The notes under the pieces were generated by a model that had not been told where the DNA came from, did no database searches, and saw only the letters and a program-made list of their open reading frames with translations. The translations under genes were made by a program, and so were the position numbers. Of a stretch of DNA of 64,000 bases, positions 18,566-32,700 are shown piece by piece. Origin of the DNA: Certhia americana (Eukaryota > Chordata > Aves > Passeriformes > Certhiidae); assembly GCA_018697195.1 (NCBI GenBank), contig CM031879.1:45778048-45842047 (forward strand), read 5' to 3'. Each line of letters starts with the position of its first letter. Within the stretch, counting starts at the first letter, position 1.

Positions 18566-21500
18566 AGGGCCATGAACAAGGCTGAGCACAATGACAAGGG
18601 TCAGTACAGCAAGAAGACACCTCAGCTCATCCACTCCAGAAGAGCTGTGCAGCTCAGGGCTGCACCTAAACCTCCTTCATACCCCACGTCAGAGGAAGGA
18701 CCTCTGCCATAGAAGGGTGGTGATTCGTGTAGAGCAGCTGTGCATGACAGCAGTCAGCAGTGGGAATCAGGCTGATTAATGACAGAGCAGCAGTACCGCA
18801 AGTCAGGCATGTGGATCAGCGGCTTTAAATGGAACAGCAGGATTTTATACAGTACTTGCTAAGGACTAGTTTTGATGCAGAAGATTAACTAAAACTCAAG
18901 AGAACATTCTTGGGTTTTCTCCACCTGCACTGGAAGCTGAAGTGACGCAAGTGACCAGGGAGCTATCTTTCCTCACTCTCTGAAAATACCTTTCCTGGAA
19001 AAGGGGGCACAGTGATGCCATCAGGCTGATGCACTCAGCCCTGCCCCTTCCAGCCTCCAGGAAGCAGATGCATCTCATCTCCCACACTCAACATAGCTCA
19101 ATCAGCTGAGGCCCCTAGCCACAGCTCTCCCTCAGGGCTCTGAAGCAGCCACTGTGCCATCCAGGATCCCACACAGTAGTTCTCCACACACAGAGGTGAG
19201 ATGTGGGTGGGAGGGAGGGAAGGTAGTTGCAGCCTCCTCAGATGGCAGAATTTCTTGTCCTGTCCTGCACTACTCAGAGCTCACCTCCAAGGATGGTCCC
19301 CCAGCTGTGGCTGGGAGCTGTTGGCTCACCAACACAGGGCTGTCTTCCACAAGGAAATAGAGGGAGCCTCTGAGACTAAGGCAGGAGAAACAATCTTGGA
19401 GAAAGACTGGCCAGCACTCCCCAGCGACAAGATAGGCACTGTGGTGGAACAGAGCCCCACAGCAAGCCCAAGGAACATACAAGTGCAAATTTTCCTCAGT
19501 GACAACTTTATAGGCCTGGCTGCTTTGCTGCTGTGCCAAGAATATCCAGTAAGCCAGGCCTTACCCTTTTTTTGCAATAGAAAAGATCGTGCTTATGACT
19601 GAACATTTATCCCTTCCAGTCTGCTGATTATTTCACCAGGCAACCCGAACGTTCCATTAATATCATCTTTTGTGGAGCTAAATATATACACTAACCACAT
19701 ATACAAATACATATAAATACATCTCTATCTAGCAGAGAATCCAATTAAGTGAATGTGTTACGCCTTAGCAATTAATGATTTCAACAAGCTGAGCTGCCTC
19801 TTGCATATGATTAAAGTTCAAGCAATATCAATCAGAACAGCAAAAAAGATTCCAGATATTCCTACGTGCTATCTACAAAGAGATTGTTAACACTTATCAT
19901 CAATCAATGGGCAAATTCAAGTGTGTTTGCAAACCTCAGGAAACATATTTTCAATTGTATATAGCCTGTCCTTCAACTTATGGTAGCCTGTTCTTGAATG
20001 CAGTGTCTCAGGACATCCCTGCTGCCTTATATATCTTTCTGCAGCATTTTCTGGATGGCAGGTCTGTAAAAATGCTTGTGTCCTATGAGTCAAAAGAGAG
20101 TAAACTCTATGACTGAACTGATCAGATTAATTACTTGACTCATGCAAACAATTTTCTTCTCTTTGTGTTCAGTTGCCAGTTCTCTGTTTGTGTTTATACA
20201 TGTGTGTGTGTTTGTGCGCAGAGGTGTGGGTATGTTCTTTCACGCATTAATCTTTTTCCAGGACAAGCCTGTTCGTGCAGTTTCTGCCTCTCAGCAATAG
20301 ACAACACTGAGCCCTCTAGGGACGGCTCATTCCCTCCTTCTCTCACAATACCCCTCCTCTGCATTCATAAAACAATCCCTAGGGGCAAGTGCTGCATAAA
20401 TAAATATTTAATTAGCCACTAAACCACAGAAGATGCAGAAAAGCACGTGAGGAACTTGTCTGCAATTTTCAGGGCACAAAGGAGAAAGAACAGAGGCATG
20501 GCTTGGAGGGTTGGGAGCAGACAAGTGATGAGGGTTTGAACTGGAAGCACAACCATCCCCTTCTGTTCTCTGACCCAGCCAGCACAGTGGGTTACTTTTC
20601 ACCCTGAGACCAGAGCTGCATTAATACAGATCTGTGTTAGTACAGCTGCATAAATCCAAAAGACAAGAATGTGCTATATTGGGAGGCTGACAGAGGAAAG
20701 AGCCTTTAACTGAACCATCACCGACACAGCTAATAAATTTTACTACTAATGCTGAGTCTCTTTTGGTTTAAGTGCTCCATTGTTCTCCTAGTTTGTTGTC
20801 ATACTCCAGAAAGAGGCCTCGAGTTCCCAGTAGAAGGTTGGAGGCTCATCTCTGAGGACTGGTTGGGTCTGTCACAGAGAGAGGCCAGGCATGAGACCTG
20901 GCTGCTCCTTTGCTCTTTGAGCTGGATACCAGGAGGTCCTTTTGAGAGAGCCTTCCAGGCTCACCAGCGTAGGGATCCTACATCCTACAGATTTACTTGT
21001 TCTTATGCCCATAGCACTACAGATTTCACAAGTCTCTATGAGATATCAAAGAATAACATTTGGATCTTTTCTAGATTCCTTGAGAAACACTGTTCTGCAA
21101 ATAGGTATTATAGGGAATAGGGTATACATTTGGCCACTTCTGTTACACATATAAGACAGAAGTTTGAAGGGTAATAGACATGTAAAGTATGTCATACCCT
21201 AGGAAACAACATACTATTTTTATGAGAGCTAAAAAGCTCTCTGAAAGTCAGTCAAGAGACAGTTTCTTGCAGAGCAAAAAAGCGTAGAGCCCACACAGGC
21301 ACCAGCAGACTTGAAGGAACACTTGTATGATCAGAGGAGGGCATTTTTTGTGCACTGGCACGCAGCTGTTGGAGGGTGACACTTCAGAGTGATTTGGAGA
21401 ACTTTTCTTCAGGAGTATGTCCCAGATTTTTCACTTCCCCAGAGAGCAGGAAAGGTCAAGGAAGGCCCCCTTTCAGGTTCACTAGTACTATTTTCTCCTC

Positions 21501-24500
21501 CAGGTACAAAGATTCTGGCTGCTATTTGAGTTGTGGTAAGAAGCGAGCCATCAGCAAGAGCTTCGAGCCCAAAGTGAATGCAATCAGCCAAAGTCACTTC
21601 TTCCCTCTGTTTCAGCAATTTCTGCAGCATTTCTTTCTGCTTCCACAGGATGGGGGGGGTTTATCACTTTTTTTACCCTGCCCTACATCAGTGCTCTTTA
21701 GGAAAGGAAGACACTTTGGGTTAAAAGCTCTTTATCGATAATGACAAAATAAAATACCCAATCTGTATAAAGAAATAAAAAAACCCTGCCTTTGCAAACA
21801 TATGCAAACCAGGATGTTCAAGAGGAATGGGAGAGGGTCTGTTTCTTTACCTGAACTCTGTGCAATTAAGTATATAGAAATGTACCTCCTTCCCTAGGCA
21901 ACCTTATTCCATTACAGGGAGAAGCACTCCATCCCTCAGCAATCTGAAGAGTGAGAAGAGCCAGCAGTATCCACCAGAGTAGTAGATAGAGGTGCCAGTG
22001 TGGTGCATACCACTGAACATGAGAATTCAGCCCATTCCTTCCATCCATTCCCACTTCTCTATAAGCAGCTTGGAAAATGATAACATCCTTCCCAAGATGT
22101 CAGTCCAGTCATTCAGATGTCAAATCATAACTGCATTTGCACACTTGGGATCCCTTGGGATTTTTCACAGCCATCACAGCTGATGATTCCCCAGAGTGGT
22201 TGCTGCATTGTCAGGTTTCTTGCTTTCTGTGTGGCATCAAGCCCTGTCCACCCATCACCTCCCTGTCTGTGATTACCCCCACCTGCCAGCACTGCAGTAA
22301 ATATTTGTATATTCCCAGGTCTCTCTTTTTTCACTTTACAGAATTCTCTTGCCTAAAAAATGAAGACTTCCCAAACAGAACAGACACTAATATAGAGAAC
22401 AAACAGGAATTTTTTGACAGCCTCATGGGCTCTATTCACTATCCATGCATTTACCTACACATAAGAACTTTTGTCTGCTTCCTGCAGGAGGTTATTGCAC
22501 TTCTCCCACTGTGCCATTGTAAAGCTTTTGCCAGAGGTGCTTGTAATGTTATAGATTAGGAAAAATTCGGTCTCATGAGAGCTGGACAAGACAGCTCCAA
22601 AAAGCGAAGTCAGATGACATACAGCAAGCAGCACAGTAGGACTGAGTGAAGGAGAGCTCCATGCTCAAATTCCTGAGTACAAAAAAGCAAACTCCCTTCC
22701 TTACTCTACCATGTTTAAACTTCAGCTGTAGCAAATGCCTCTCAGTCCCCCACCCCTGCACATACATTCTAGAGGCTGTTTCAGAGATTGTTTTCCTGAT
22801 AAAATTTTTCCCCTTTCTTTTCAGTCTTCCTTTGCCTCCCTTCTCAGTTGTATCAAGTGCCTCTTTTCCAAGACACTTTATGCCTCTAACCCCTCAGTCA
22901 GTAACAAGATGCAAATGCTGACCTGTTCCACTTTCTTCAGGAACTTTCCATAGACACACATAGTTTTCTTCAGTTTTGGCCACCTTCTTAAGGGAGGTCC
23001 CATGAACACCAGTGGAGTTCTGCCATTGCTTTTTGTCTTACCCTATCATAAGTCTCACTTTTGCCCTTTTACTCACTTTCTGCAGATAATTTCCAACAGT
23101 CAGGCTGCTGATACGTTAAGCTTATAGTCCACAAAACTTAAAATTCTCACCCATTTGCAACTTATATTTCCCTAGAAGGTCAATGCAAAAATATTCACTG
23201 CCATCAGTGGATGAAATATGTCATCTTTTTTACAGACTTCCCCCTAAGCATGCTGAGCAAGAGAATCCTGGTATTTACTACTATTATTAACTTGCCTGCA
23301 TTCGCTGTGCACTGGCTCTCCCATCTGTCTGTGTGACCATGTTTTCTCAGTTTATATTTACCTGGTAAGTATTTAGTGGCTACAGCCATCATCTAGGTCT
23401 CTCTGTGCAGCTTGCAGCACAACAGGGCACTGGTTATTGGCAGGATTTTTCCGTGAATAAAGTAACACCGACAATCAAAATAACCATAAGCTTGTTCTGC
23501 ACAGTTCATAAATCAAAGTAACCAGGGCTGGTCTTTTGCATGACAGAGAATGATAGTCAAACTGCAGCCTGAGTGCTATTCATTACAGAGTCTGTTTCCC
23601 TAATTACCCCTTCATTTTCACACATTTCCTAATGCCTGGTAGATGGGCTTTGTACCAATGAACGGCTGCCACATCTCACCCCAAGAAAGCACAGTTACAT
23701 TTCTACTGAGGGCAAAGCAACCTCTGTGAATAGAGTTCACTCACAGAGAGCTCAGACCCACCCCAGGCTCAGGGAAAATAAGAGATCTGCAATCACTGAT
23801 TTGCCTTTGCCTGACCACAACAAGTTCATAGGTGGCTGGGAAGTCTGTCTTGAATTTATGTAAGTAAATTATATGTATTTAATGGCACTTGAAAAAATGG
23901 TAGAAACTCAAGGAGTGTCTATTTTTTCCATTCATACCTCAAAAGCTTGTCTCCCCACCCCCCATCTCTCCTTCCCCCTATCCCAGCATGAAACACACCC
24001 TTTGAAACACTAGCAACTCACTCCATGCATGTGACAGACTGATTAAACTCACAGATAATAACCTTGCAAGGCAGAGTCAAACTTGCAGCAGTACAGGCTG
24101 TTCTCATCATTGGCTCCCAAAAATAGTTCATTGCCAATAAGAGTCAATCAGTTCAGGCTTTGCCAGCCTGCACTTCTACTGTCCTCCCTCATCAGAGGCG
24201 TCACTACAAAACTTGTCCCCTCCAGAGTGGGTGCAAGGCTCTAAATACCACCAGGAGTTGTGTATTGGTTGCTGAAAATACCTCAGATTTGTAAGATTTC
24301 TGTACACCAGGCTTCCAGGAGTCCTCCCTGCCTTTTCTCCCTTGTGTAAGAGAGGTATGAGAGTCCTGGCCTGCAGTAGCTATGAGAGAGCATTTATAGC
24401 ATATATATAGACAGCATTATAGACTTCAGTCTACATCTTCCACAACCTCCAAAGACCTAGTACTTAGTGGCAGTGGTGATCCTGGGGCAGCTGCTTCAGC

Positions 24501-24998
24501 TTTGTCGCAGCAACGCCTGCTGCAAGGACTCAGCACAACCATCTCCAAAGAGCAAGGAGAGGAAGCATGAGATTGCAGACAAGCAGATCTAAAGGCATTC
24601 GGAAGGATACAACACAAAGCAGAAAAGAAAGTCCCAGGACAGAAACAAACAGAAAAGGGATTCTCAATATGCAAGGGCAGAGGGCAGCACAGGCAAGAAG
24701 CCAAACCAAGCCTGTGAATGGGTCATTTTTGGGAGAGAAAGCAGTCCATTATGTCTTAGACCTGTTCATTTTGATATCTACATTGCAAAAATTTTCTCCT
24801 GACGTCAAGCAGTGAACCTCCTCTGAAGTCAATGGAATTGCAGCGCTTATGCCAGAGGTGAATTCGGCTCCCAAAGGACTTTTCTATGCCATGATTTAGA
24901 TAATGAGCCTTCAAAGCTTATGCTGCGGCTATAGCGTGAGTGGAGAAGAAAAAGGGCCAAAAAAGGCTGCAATAGAATAGCCATCTGTCATACTCAAG

Positions 24999-25039
24999 TC
25001 TAGAGCTCAGCTAACTCAGCTGAGCCTAGAGCTCAGCTA
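24999..25039. repeat. Interleaved direct and inverted repeat around CTAGAGCTCAGCTA
   Basis: CTAGAGCTCAGCTA occurs exactly at 25000-25013 and again at 25026-25039. Between them GCTCAGCT (25005-25012) and AGCTGAGC (25018-25025) are perfect complements. Function is unknown. Confidence 0.65.
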
Positions 25040-26411
25040 TGGCATAAAATAAGGGCAAGAAATACTGGAAGTTAATGAGCACCCCTGGAGGAAAACCTAC
25101 CCCCATCTAACAGTATGAAACAGTACAGATGTGTTAATACAGGCCTCTTTATGAAAACTGCATCCCAGAATATTTTGTGAAGTTAAATACAAGGCAGAAA
25201 ATGGCATGCAGCATAAAGAATAGCTGGTGCACTGAGCAATCAAGAGGCAGTGCAAATGGCCATATAATTTCGCCTTTTAAAAGCAACTTCATAAAAGCTC
25301 ATTCATCCATAAAAATGCTGTGTTTCTGTTTTCTGCCTTCCTAGGAGCTTTCTTGCCTGTCCCCTTTATCTTCAGCTACAGACTTTAGATCTTCTCAAAA
25401 GACTAAGAACACCTGTCCTTCCATGCCCAAATATTGCCTCCACATTTCAAGGTTGTTTTATATAGCTCCTAAGTATTGCCAGATAGGGCTAGTCAAAGAG
25501 TTCACAGGGCCTCACACTCATAATATACATCAAAACCAAAGCAGATGATAACTGTCTATGAATATTACATCACCACCACCACCACTGGTCCCCCCACAAA
25601 GAAGGATGTCAAGGCAGTATGTGATGAATACATATGAAATTTTAAAAAATAGAAATTAATGGGACACCTTTTCAGGTATGGAAGACTAAATTTTTTCCCA
25701 GTTCCTTTGAGAAGGCAGAATTTGGCACTCTGGCATCCAATGAAATCTAGACATCATTTTAAATGCATGACATTCAGCCTTCAAACTCTCTTCAGCTTTG
25801 ATATCTGCAGGAGCTATTCAGACCACAAGTTAGAAACACCAGTCATTATGCTATAATACAGGTATTACATTTCCTTATTGCACCCAAAATCTCCCGCTCT
25901 CTCCATATGTATGTTTAATTTATCTACTTGTAGTGTGCAATATCAACACTTTGAGAGACTCACCTCTGGAAGGTGTTTTTGCAGTGCCTAATACAAGACA
26001 CCATAATAATGATATTAAAAATGAGTTAATATATGAAATTCCTAGGGAATTACAGCAGCCCAGAAGACACATACAAGAAGTCCAGAAGAGTGGTAGCTGA
26101 GGCAGTTAAATCACTGTGGATCTATACTGGAGATAGGAAGGCAGATGGACAGACGTATACACACAGAAGATAGAAATGAAAGGAAAAAACAAAGAAAGGC
26201 CAAGTAAGGCAATAAAGAGCAAAGCCTGACTTAGAGAAAAAAATAGAAGAGACAATATGCAGCCTTTATCTTTTTTCCAGGGTTACAGATGCTGTACAGA
26301 AGGTGATCTGCCAAACTTCCACCCTCATCTTAAAGACATCAGTTGGCACACAACACAGACAGTGAGTGACTGTAACAGTTCTTGAGCCCAAGCAGACCCT
26401 GGGCATAGATG

Positions 26412-26864
26412 TTATGCCTATAATAGCTTTTAGCTATTATATTTTTTAGACTCTGTGCTGTTTTGGTGAGTAGTTTTAGGTCTCATAATCAGTGCTACTA
26501 AGCTCTCTTCACGGTGTAGATAGACAAAACAATTCCTTCTCTAGTTTAATACCAAGGACAACTTTCAGGCCCAAGAACGAAAACAACAGTGAAGTGAGAA
26601 GAAAAAACAAGGAGGATGGAGCTTCATAACCAGAAGCTATGGTTGGACAATTGATTCTAATATGCTAATGGACCAGAACTTATAAAAATGTGAGACCTCA
26701 TGACCCAGGGATCCATTTTGTGACCATTTTGGGGTGCATCTTGGGTGTGGTCCAGCTGGACTCTTGCATGGCCCAAGAGTACCCATCGAAGCCTTTTAAT
26801 AAATACCTACTTTATCCTTTGCCCTGTCTAGTCTCTGTTCCAGGTCAGCCTCCAGAAGGCATTA
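26412..26864 (+). mobile_element. Solo-LTR-like element, copy 2, antisense to GRIN2B
   Basis: This 453-bp element aligns end to end with the element at 2367-2820 but lies in the opposite orientation. It starts TTATGCC and ends GGCATTA, so its ends have drifted slightly from TGATGCC..GCATCA. It is flanked by gatg at 26408-26411 and 26865-26868. In order it has the shared block ctgtgctgttttggtg, the block gacaaaacaattccttctct, a TATA-like cttataaaaa near 26677-26686, and AATAAA at 26798-26803. The independent target duplication shows that this was a separate insertion and not a duplication of flanking gene sequence. No internal retroviral region adjoins it. Confidence 0.82.
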
Positions 26865-27214
26865 GATGCACCCACTTGTTTCAAGTGGGCAAGATTCCTC
26901 ATGAGCCCTGCTCCCTTGCCCACCTTCTTTCCTGTGACAGCCTCCAGTGCCGCTGTGTTGACCATGGTGCTAAGGAACTGTTCCAACACACGGGAAGCAC
27001 CTGAACCTCTCACCATACAAACCGCATTACAGAAATATTTCCTCCATAGGAGATCAAGTAAAAGTGCTGACACTGTCACTGATGCTGTCACTTAGGGCTG
27101 CCAAAGGGATTGCTGCAAACGGGGAAGCTCTGAGATTCAAAGTCCATTGCCTGTTGTGCAGTCTCTTCCCCTTTTCTCCTCAGTTCTCCAAATAACAACT
27201 AAACAATGCCAATT

Positions 27215-28330
27215 CATTAATTAATTGTTCGTAAGACTTATTTTCTACATCCCTGATTACTCTCACTGCTTCCCCCAGTATCATTCCAGTTTGTCCAGAC
27301 CTCTTGTGAAGTGCTATCCACAGAACTGCAGGGAGATTTTAAGCCTTCCCATTACCCAGCAAGAGCACAGATTACATCATATGCCTTACAGGCTAAACTC
27401 CTATTTATATGTGCAAGTACAGCATTTGCCTCTTTCTCAACAATACACAACAACCATTCAGCTTGTGATCCTCTTTTATCCTTCCCCCAATCCTTTTCTG
27501 CAGAACTGTGATCTAGTTGATCTTTCTCTGCACTGTATTTATGTAGTCTATTGTTCCTACCAAGGTACAATAGTTTGCACTTGTCTCTATTGAATTACAT
27601 CACACTTTTTCAGTGTACCTGCAGTTTGTCAAGAGCATTATGAATTCTAACCCTGTACTCCAACAAATTCACAGTCCCCCCAGCTTTCTGTCATCTTCAA
27701 ATTTAATATGCAAATTCTACATTCACAATCAAGGCTATTAAGGAAAACACTGAACCGAACTGAGCATAGGGCAGACCCTCACAGGACTCCAGTCCATTCT
27801 CCCTTCCCTTTAGACATTCTTATTCATTTTGCGTGCATTTGTTATTCACTCTCCTCAAGACCTTGTTCCTCTAGATTGCTAGCAAAGTATGATAAAAGAG
27901 ATGAAAAAACCACACTGGAGTCCAAGTAGATGACACCTGAAATTTCACCTCTGTCCAAAATGTCTGTTACCCTGTTACAGAAAGATACAAGACTGGTCTG
28001 CCATGACTTGCTCTTAACAAATCCTTACGGACCTCTACAAGTCTCCATGTCATTGTTCAGGTACTAATGAAGAGTTTAGTCGATAATTCATTTCATATGC
28101 TTTGTTAAAATTAGTGTTAAGCAACTGTGATGCCAGAAATCTAGAATCCATGAGCTCCTTTCCCTTCCACTTTCTCTGATCTTTTTTAAAGACAGGCATT
28201 GTTTCTCCAGTATTTAGCAAATATCAGCAGGGTCAGCTTTACACATACAGATTCAATGCAGTCCCTTTAGTGAATGCCCTTTCTGGAAATTTGTTTTGAA
28301 AATGGAGCAGGTTGGGTATGTAATGTGTGC
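27215..28330 (-). mobile_element. Ancient CR1 LINE ORF2 (reverse transcriptase) remnant
   Basis: Read on the minus strand, this is an eroded piece of CR1 ORF2. Recognisable complement phrases on the plus strand are tgcagtttgtcaagagcatt, gaattctaaccctgtactcc, atcttcaaatttaatatgca, ggtctgccatgacttgctct and aaagacaggcattgtttctc, all in the order known for the CR1 reverse transcriptase region in amniotes. Frames are broken by many stops and indels. The boundaries are approximate. It is a dead copy. Confidence 0.72.
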
Positions 28331-28576
28331 TGCAACAGGAGAAAGGAGGTTGTTACTAAGCAGTTTAGTCAGTGCATCTATGACCCCATCTGCAGCACCT
28401 CAACTATTTCAGTTCTTCCTCCCACTCCACGCTTAGTTTTGTCAATATGCCTCTGTCCTGCTCAGCAGTATTCCCAGCTACTGTGTCCTGCTTACACTAT
28501 CCAACCTGTGTGCTCAGCAGGGATTGATGTTAAGCTGATGGCTTGCACCTTCCCTGATATGACAGTTCTCACCCAC

Positions 28577-29116
28577 TGTCCTGGTTTCAGCTGGGATAGA
28601 CATCATTTTCTTGTTTGATTTGGTATGAGAATACTGGTGATAACACACTGATGTTTTAGTTGTTGCTAAGTAGTTCTTACTTGAAGTCAAGGACTTTTCA
28701 GTTTTCCATGCTCTGCCAGCAAGCAGGTGCACAAGAAGATTGGAGAGAGCATGGCCAGGACAACTGACCTGAACAAGCCAAAGGGATATTTCATAACCAT
28801 AGAATGTTTTGCCTGGTATATAAATTGGGAGGAGTTGTTGGGCAGTCATCAGTTGCTGCTCAGGGATGGGGTGGGCATTGGTCAGCAGGTACTGGGAAAT
28901 TGTGTTGTGCATCACTTGTTTCTCTTGGGGTTTTTTCCCTCTCTTCATTATATGTCCTTCTTATTACTATTATACTTTATTTTATTTCAATTATTAAACT
29001 GCTTTTATTTCAATATATCAGTCTTACCTTTTTCTAATTCTCTTCCTCATCCCACTGGCAGAGGTTAGCAAGGGACTGCTTGGTACATAGTTGTTGGCTG
29101 GCATTCAACCACAACA
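28577..29116 (+). mobile_element. Solo LTR of an avian endogenous retrovirus (ERVL-like)
   Basis: The element begins TGTCCTGGTTTCAGCTGGGA and ends ACCACAACA. These ends, together with the blocks tgatgttttagttgttgcta, gtatataaattgggaggagt and tgcatcacttgtttctcttg, match an LTR family familiar to me from bird genomes. A TATA box lies in gtatataaa near 28816 and a polyadenylation-like ATTAAA near 28994. The flanks cccac (28572-28576) and ctcac (29117-29121) are a candidate 5-bp target duplication with one mismatch. There is no internal coding region, so it is a solo LTR. The ERVL label comes from memory of the family. Confidence 0.78.
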
Positions 29117-29752
29117 CTCACTCTTCCTCTTCCTTCTCCATCTCTTCTGAGATCTTTCAACCCTTTCTTCTTTCTGCTGCACCCACAGCTGTGTCAGTGC
29201 ATTTTTCACCTCAATAAAAGCAGCTAATCCTGGGCAGGCAACAAGCTGTGAAATGTTTCAGTGTGAAAACCCAAGTTGTGGAAACCCAGGAGATGATCTG
29301 AGGTCTGCTACACTTGTCCCAGTTACAGCAGAGGAGAGGCTGGACAGGAGTGATCAGGGAATAACCCACTGGAGGAAGAAGGCAACTGAACTGTGCTCTG
29401 GTGTGACAAGTGGAAGTCAACAGCAGGCACAAGTTCTATGCTGGAAGAAGTGAACCAGTTGAGACAACCGGAGAAAGGAAGTTTCTCTGTAACTACTGAG
29501 AGATCAACTAACTTGTGTGCTGGGGAAACAGTGCTGTTCCAGCAATGAGCTGTGATGGGCAAAATAGCTTTTTCATGTACTAAATACCATGTGCACTCTT
29601 CAGTGCAGACAAGGACTCAGGTACTCATCAATTATTGAGCTTGCTTGAAAAGGCATTTAGGAGAACTGCACAAGAGGCCAGTCTGCAGTTCTACCTCAGT
29701 CCCCACTGGGCTGCTCTCAGCGATCTAGCCAGTGAGAAGGAAAGAGAAATGT

Positions 29753-29767
29753 GGGGGGGTGGGGGGG
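29753..29767 (+). repeat. G-tract: seven G, one T, seven G
   Basis: The plus strand has G7-T-G7, a compact homopurine tract able in principle to form a G-quadruplex. No gene feature is near it. Confidence 0.6.
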
Positions 29768-32700
29768 AAGAGAAGGAACTATGAAGAGAGAAAAGAGGGA
29801 AAAGCCTTCCCCTTGCCAAAGGAAATCATGCATGGTGCAGAAAAGGCCTCCTTGATGCCCCATAGTATCACCCACGCAGTATAACCCTTTTCCTTCCAGA
29901 GCAATTCCTGTTTTCCTCAGGATGCAGCTTCTGAGCTTCAGGACTGCAGAGAAGACCTTGGACTGGAGTCAGGTAAAGCCAAGGATCCATCCTTGCCCCA
30001 GCTGCACTGTTACCACTTCCTGACCACTGCACTGCCCCAGACCTCAATGGACTTCACAGCTTTACAAAGAGCTGCCATAGACTATGGCATAGCTCAGTGA
30101 ACTATGAAACATCTGATGCTCCTTTGTGACAATGGCCATTTAGGGAAAAGCACAGACAGCCCTTACCCTGAATGAGCTGCCAACATTTAAACTCCCACCC
30201 TATCTCTCAAAACACATTTTCACATAGGGACGTGGCAGAAGACTCTCCTAACAGCACAAGCCCATGCATCCACTGCACTTCACCACGAATGTTGGCTATA
30301 GCCAGCATTTAATCTTCACCATTGTTTTGGATATGAAGTACAACTCTCCAGAAAATTGCATGTCTAGGTGCAGCTCTCTCAGGAGATCCACAGCTGATGT
30401 GCTCTCAAAAAGAGAAAATGAGAAGAAATCTCAAGGAACAGCTGCAATCTCAAGGAACATTCACTCACAATCACTCAGAAAATTTCTATTTGTGAACTAG
30501 ATTTCCTTGGATGTGAAACGTCGCTCGAGCCACATAACGAGCACGAAGCTAAGATTTGACCAACTATAGAATCACACTAGCACTAAAAAGTGTGTCTTTA
30601 TTAAAAAGGGTTTTTTGTCTTCAAAGTAATAGAATTTGAAAAATACTTAGTAAAGTCAAATTCTAATTTTTTTTTTCAAGATTTTTGTTACAATTTTGAC
30701 ATTTTAAAGAAATGTTGGGTCAGTCACATACAGAATAAGAATATTTTGGAATACCACGATGCCCAAATGGCAGTGCTTTCTAAAGAGGAGATTGTAGAAG
30801 ACTAGATATAATTATAGAAGTCCACACCAGAATCAAACTGCTTACAATCCAGAAAAGAAAGAAAGTCTTATGTTTTGAATCTGGAGTCTTTAAAAAGTCG
30901 CTATGAATTTGTTCAAATTTATTTCTATTAGTGTCATTCATTTAGGATCACACATACATGCTTTTGGGACCTAGGAAATACTTCTTCACAAACTAGAACA
31001 TGAAGTGATGGAACTTGCTGTCATAGCACAACAGTAGGGAATGTGGCTTGATGCTGAAGAAAGGACTGAGCATTCCCAGATTTAGAAAACACTCCCAAAG
31101 TTGCAATGGCAATGATTAGAAATAAGAAAAGACAAAGAAACTTGGCTTTATAGGAGTGGTAAAACCTCTTGTGGTCAATCAAGACTGAAAGAAGCGACGG
31201 TGGCTTTACGCTCTGCACACATGCATAACAAGGCAGTGCTCCACACACACTGCAAGGACCAACACCTCCTAGCTCACACACAGAAACACACACAGGACCA
31301 ATACACTTCCATACCTACCCTGTAAAGCCCAACTATCCATATACAGATCTACAACTTTCTGCAGACATCAAACACCACTCACTTGTGCACCTCAAAAAGT
31401 AATGTGCTAAGTTTTGCCTGCCCTACAGCACCTCACAGAAGTGTCATCTCCTGGAAACACTGGAAAAATGGTCAAGATTCACACCTAGCACCAACCACTG
31501 CCTGTTCACAGCCACGCTGAGGTTTGTTTCTGGGCTTACATTTGATGTATTGGGTGCAGAAGAAGACAAAAGCCAGAAGCTATCCTGGATGATAAGTGTC
31601 AAGCAGAACAACATTGCTGTGTCATACTTTCACACCTGGCATTTTGGTTGCCTGAGATCTTTGTCCATTGAACAGAAGTCCCAGACTGCAGACAAAACAA
31701 GATAATAAAAAGGATAGGAAAAAATATCACCCCAAAACTAAAAATTTAGACTATTTTCCCTGAAGATATAACACTGATGGGGAGTCGAGCTCATTCAATG
31801 CTATGTCTCTCAATCTACCTCTGCTGACTGTCCTGGCCTATGGGAAACTCTGAAAGAACACAGCTTTGAATGCAGAATTGTGCCAGAAAAATGCTTGTCC
31901 CTAGAACAGTTTTATTTCTTTTCCTGGGCTCCAGGGGACCACACACTTAAAATATCAAAGAGAAAAAGCCTTATACATGAAGTCCAAATCACTGGACACT
32001 TAAATCAGTCCACTGGCATTTTTAACAGTTCTCAGCATCTGTGGAGTCTCCTGGAAGGACAGCCTAAAGATGCAACTCACTCAGCTCACTTCAAAAAGCA
32101 GAAGCAGTCCTGTCTTGCTACTGAGAAAATGGGACATCATGTCTTGAGCCACTCTGAAGTCTCCCACATCATTTATTGCCCACATTAAAACACTACCTGC
32201 TGTGGAGATGTTATGCTTCTAGCCATGGGCAGAAAAACCTGTAATATAGAACAGAGATTTCTTAGGAGCTGCTGAAAGAAATCCCACTACTTCTGATTAC
32301 CAGTGAAAGTCCCTTGATCTGCCCTCACCATGAAGTGGCAGAGGCGTTGGACTGAAGGAGATGTTTAGGATTTAACATGTCCTTTGAAGAAGTACTTCTC
32401 TCTACCACTTCTTTCTCTTGCCACAGTTTAATTTCAGCTGCCATTTCTCAAAATACATCTTCCTCAGAAGTCAGGAAAATTGGCTCCTGTGTTCAGAGGA
32501 GGGACGGAAAATTGTCACAAGGACAGCTCCACCTCTCCTCCCTTGGTTTCTATTGGGGAGTTAATGCACAGATTTAGGAAGAAATTAGTGTAATACCACA
32601 TGCCATCCATCTCAGGCTGCAGGGGTACTACAAGAAGTACCTAGAACATCAAGCATCACCCTTTCAGAGGCAACTGCACCTTTCAGTGTTGCATTAAAAC

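Noticed and set aside
24800..24865. gaagtcaatggaattgcag segment resembling an old dispersed repeat
   Set aside because: Only a weak resemblance over a few dozen bases, with no definable ends.
28727..29068. Open frames inside 28577-29116
   Set aside because: They lie entirely within the solo LTR, which is noncoding.
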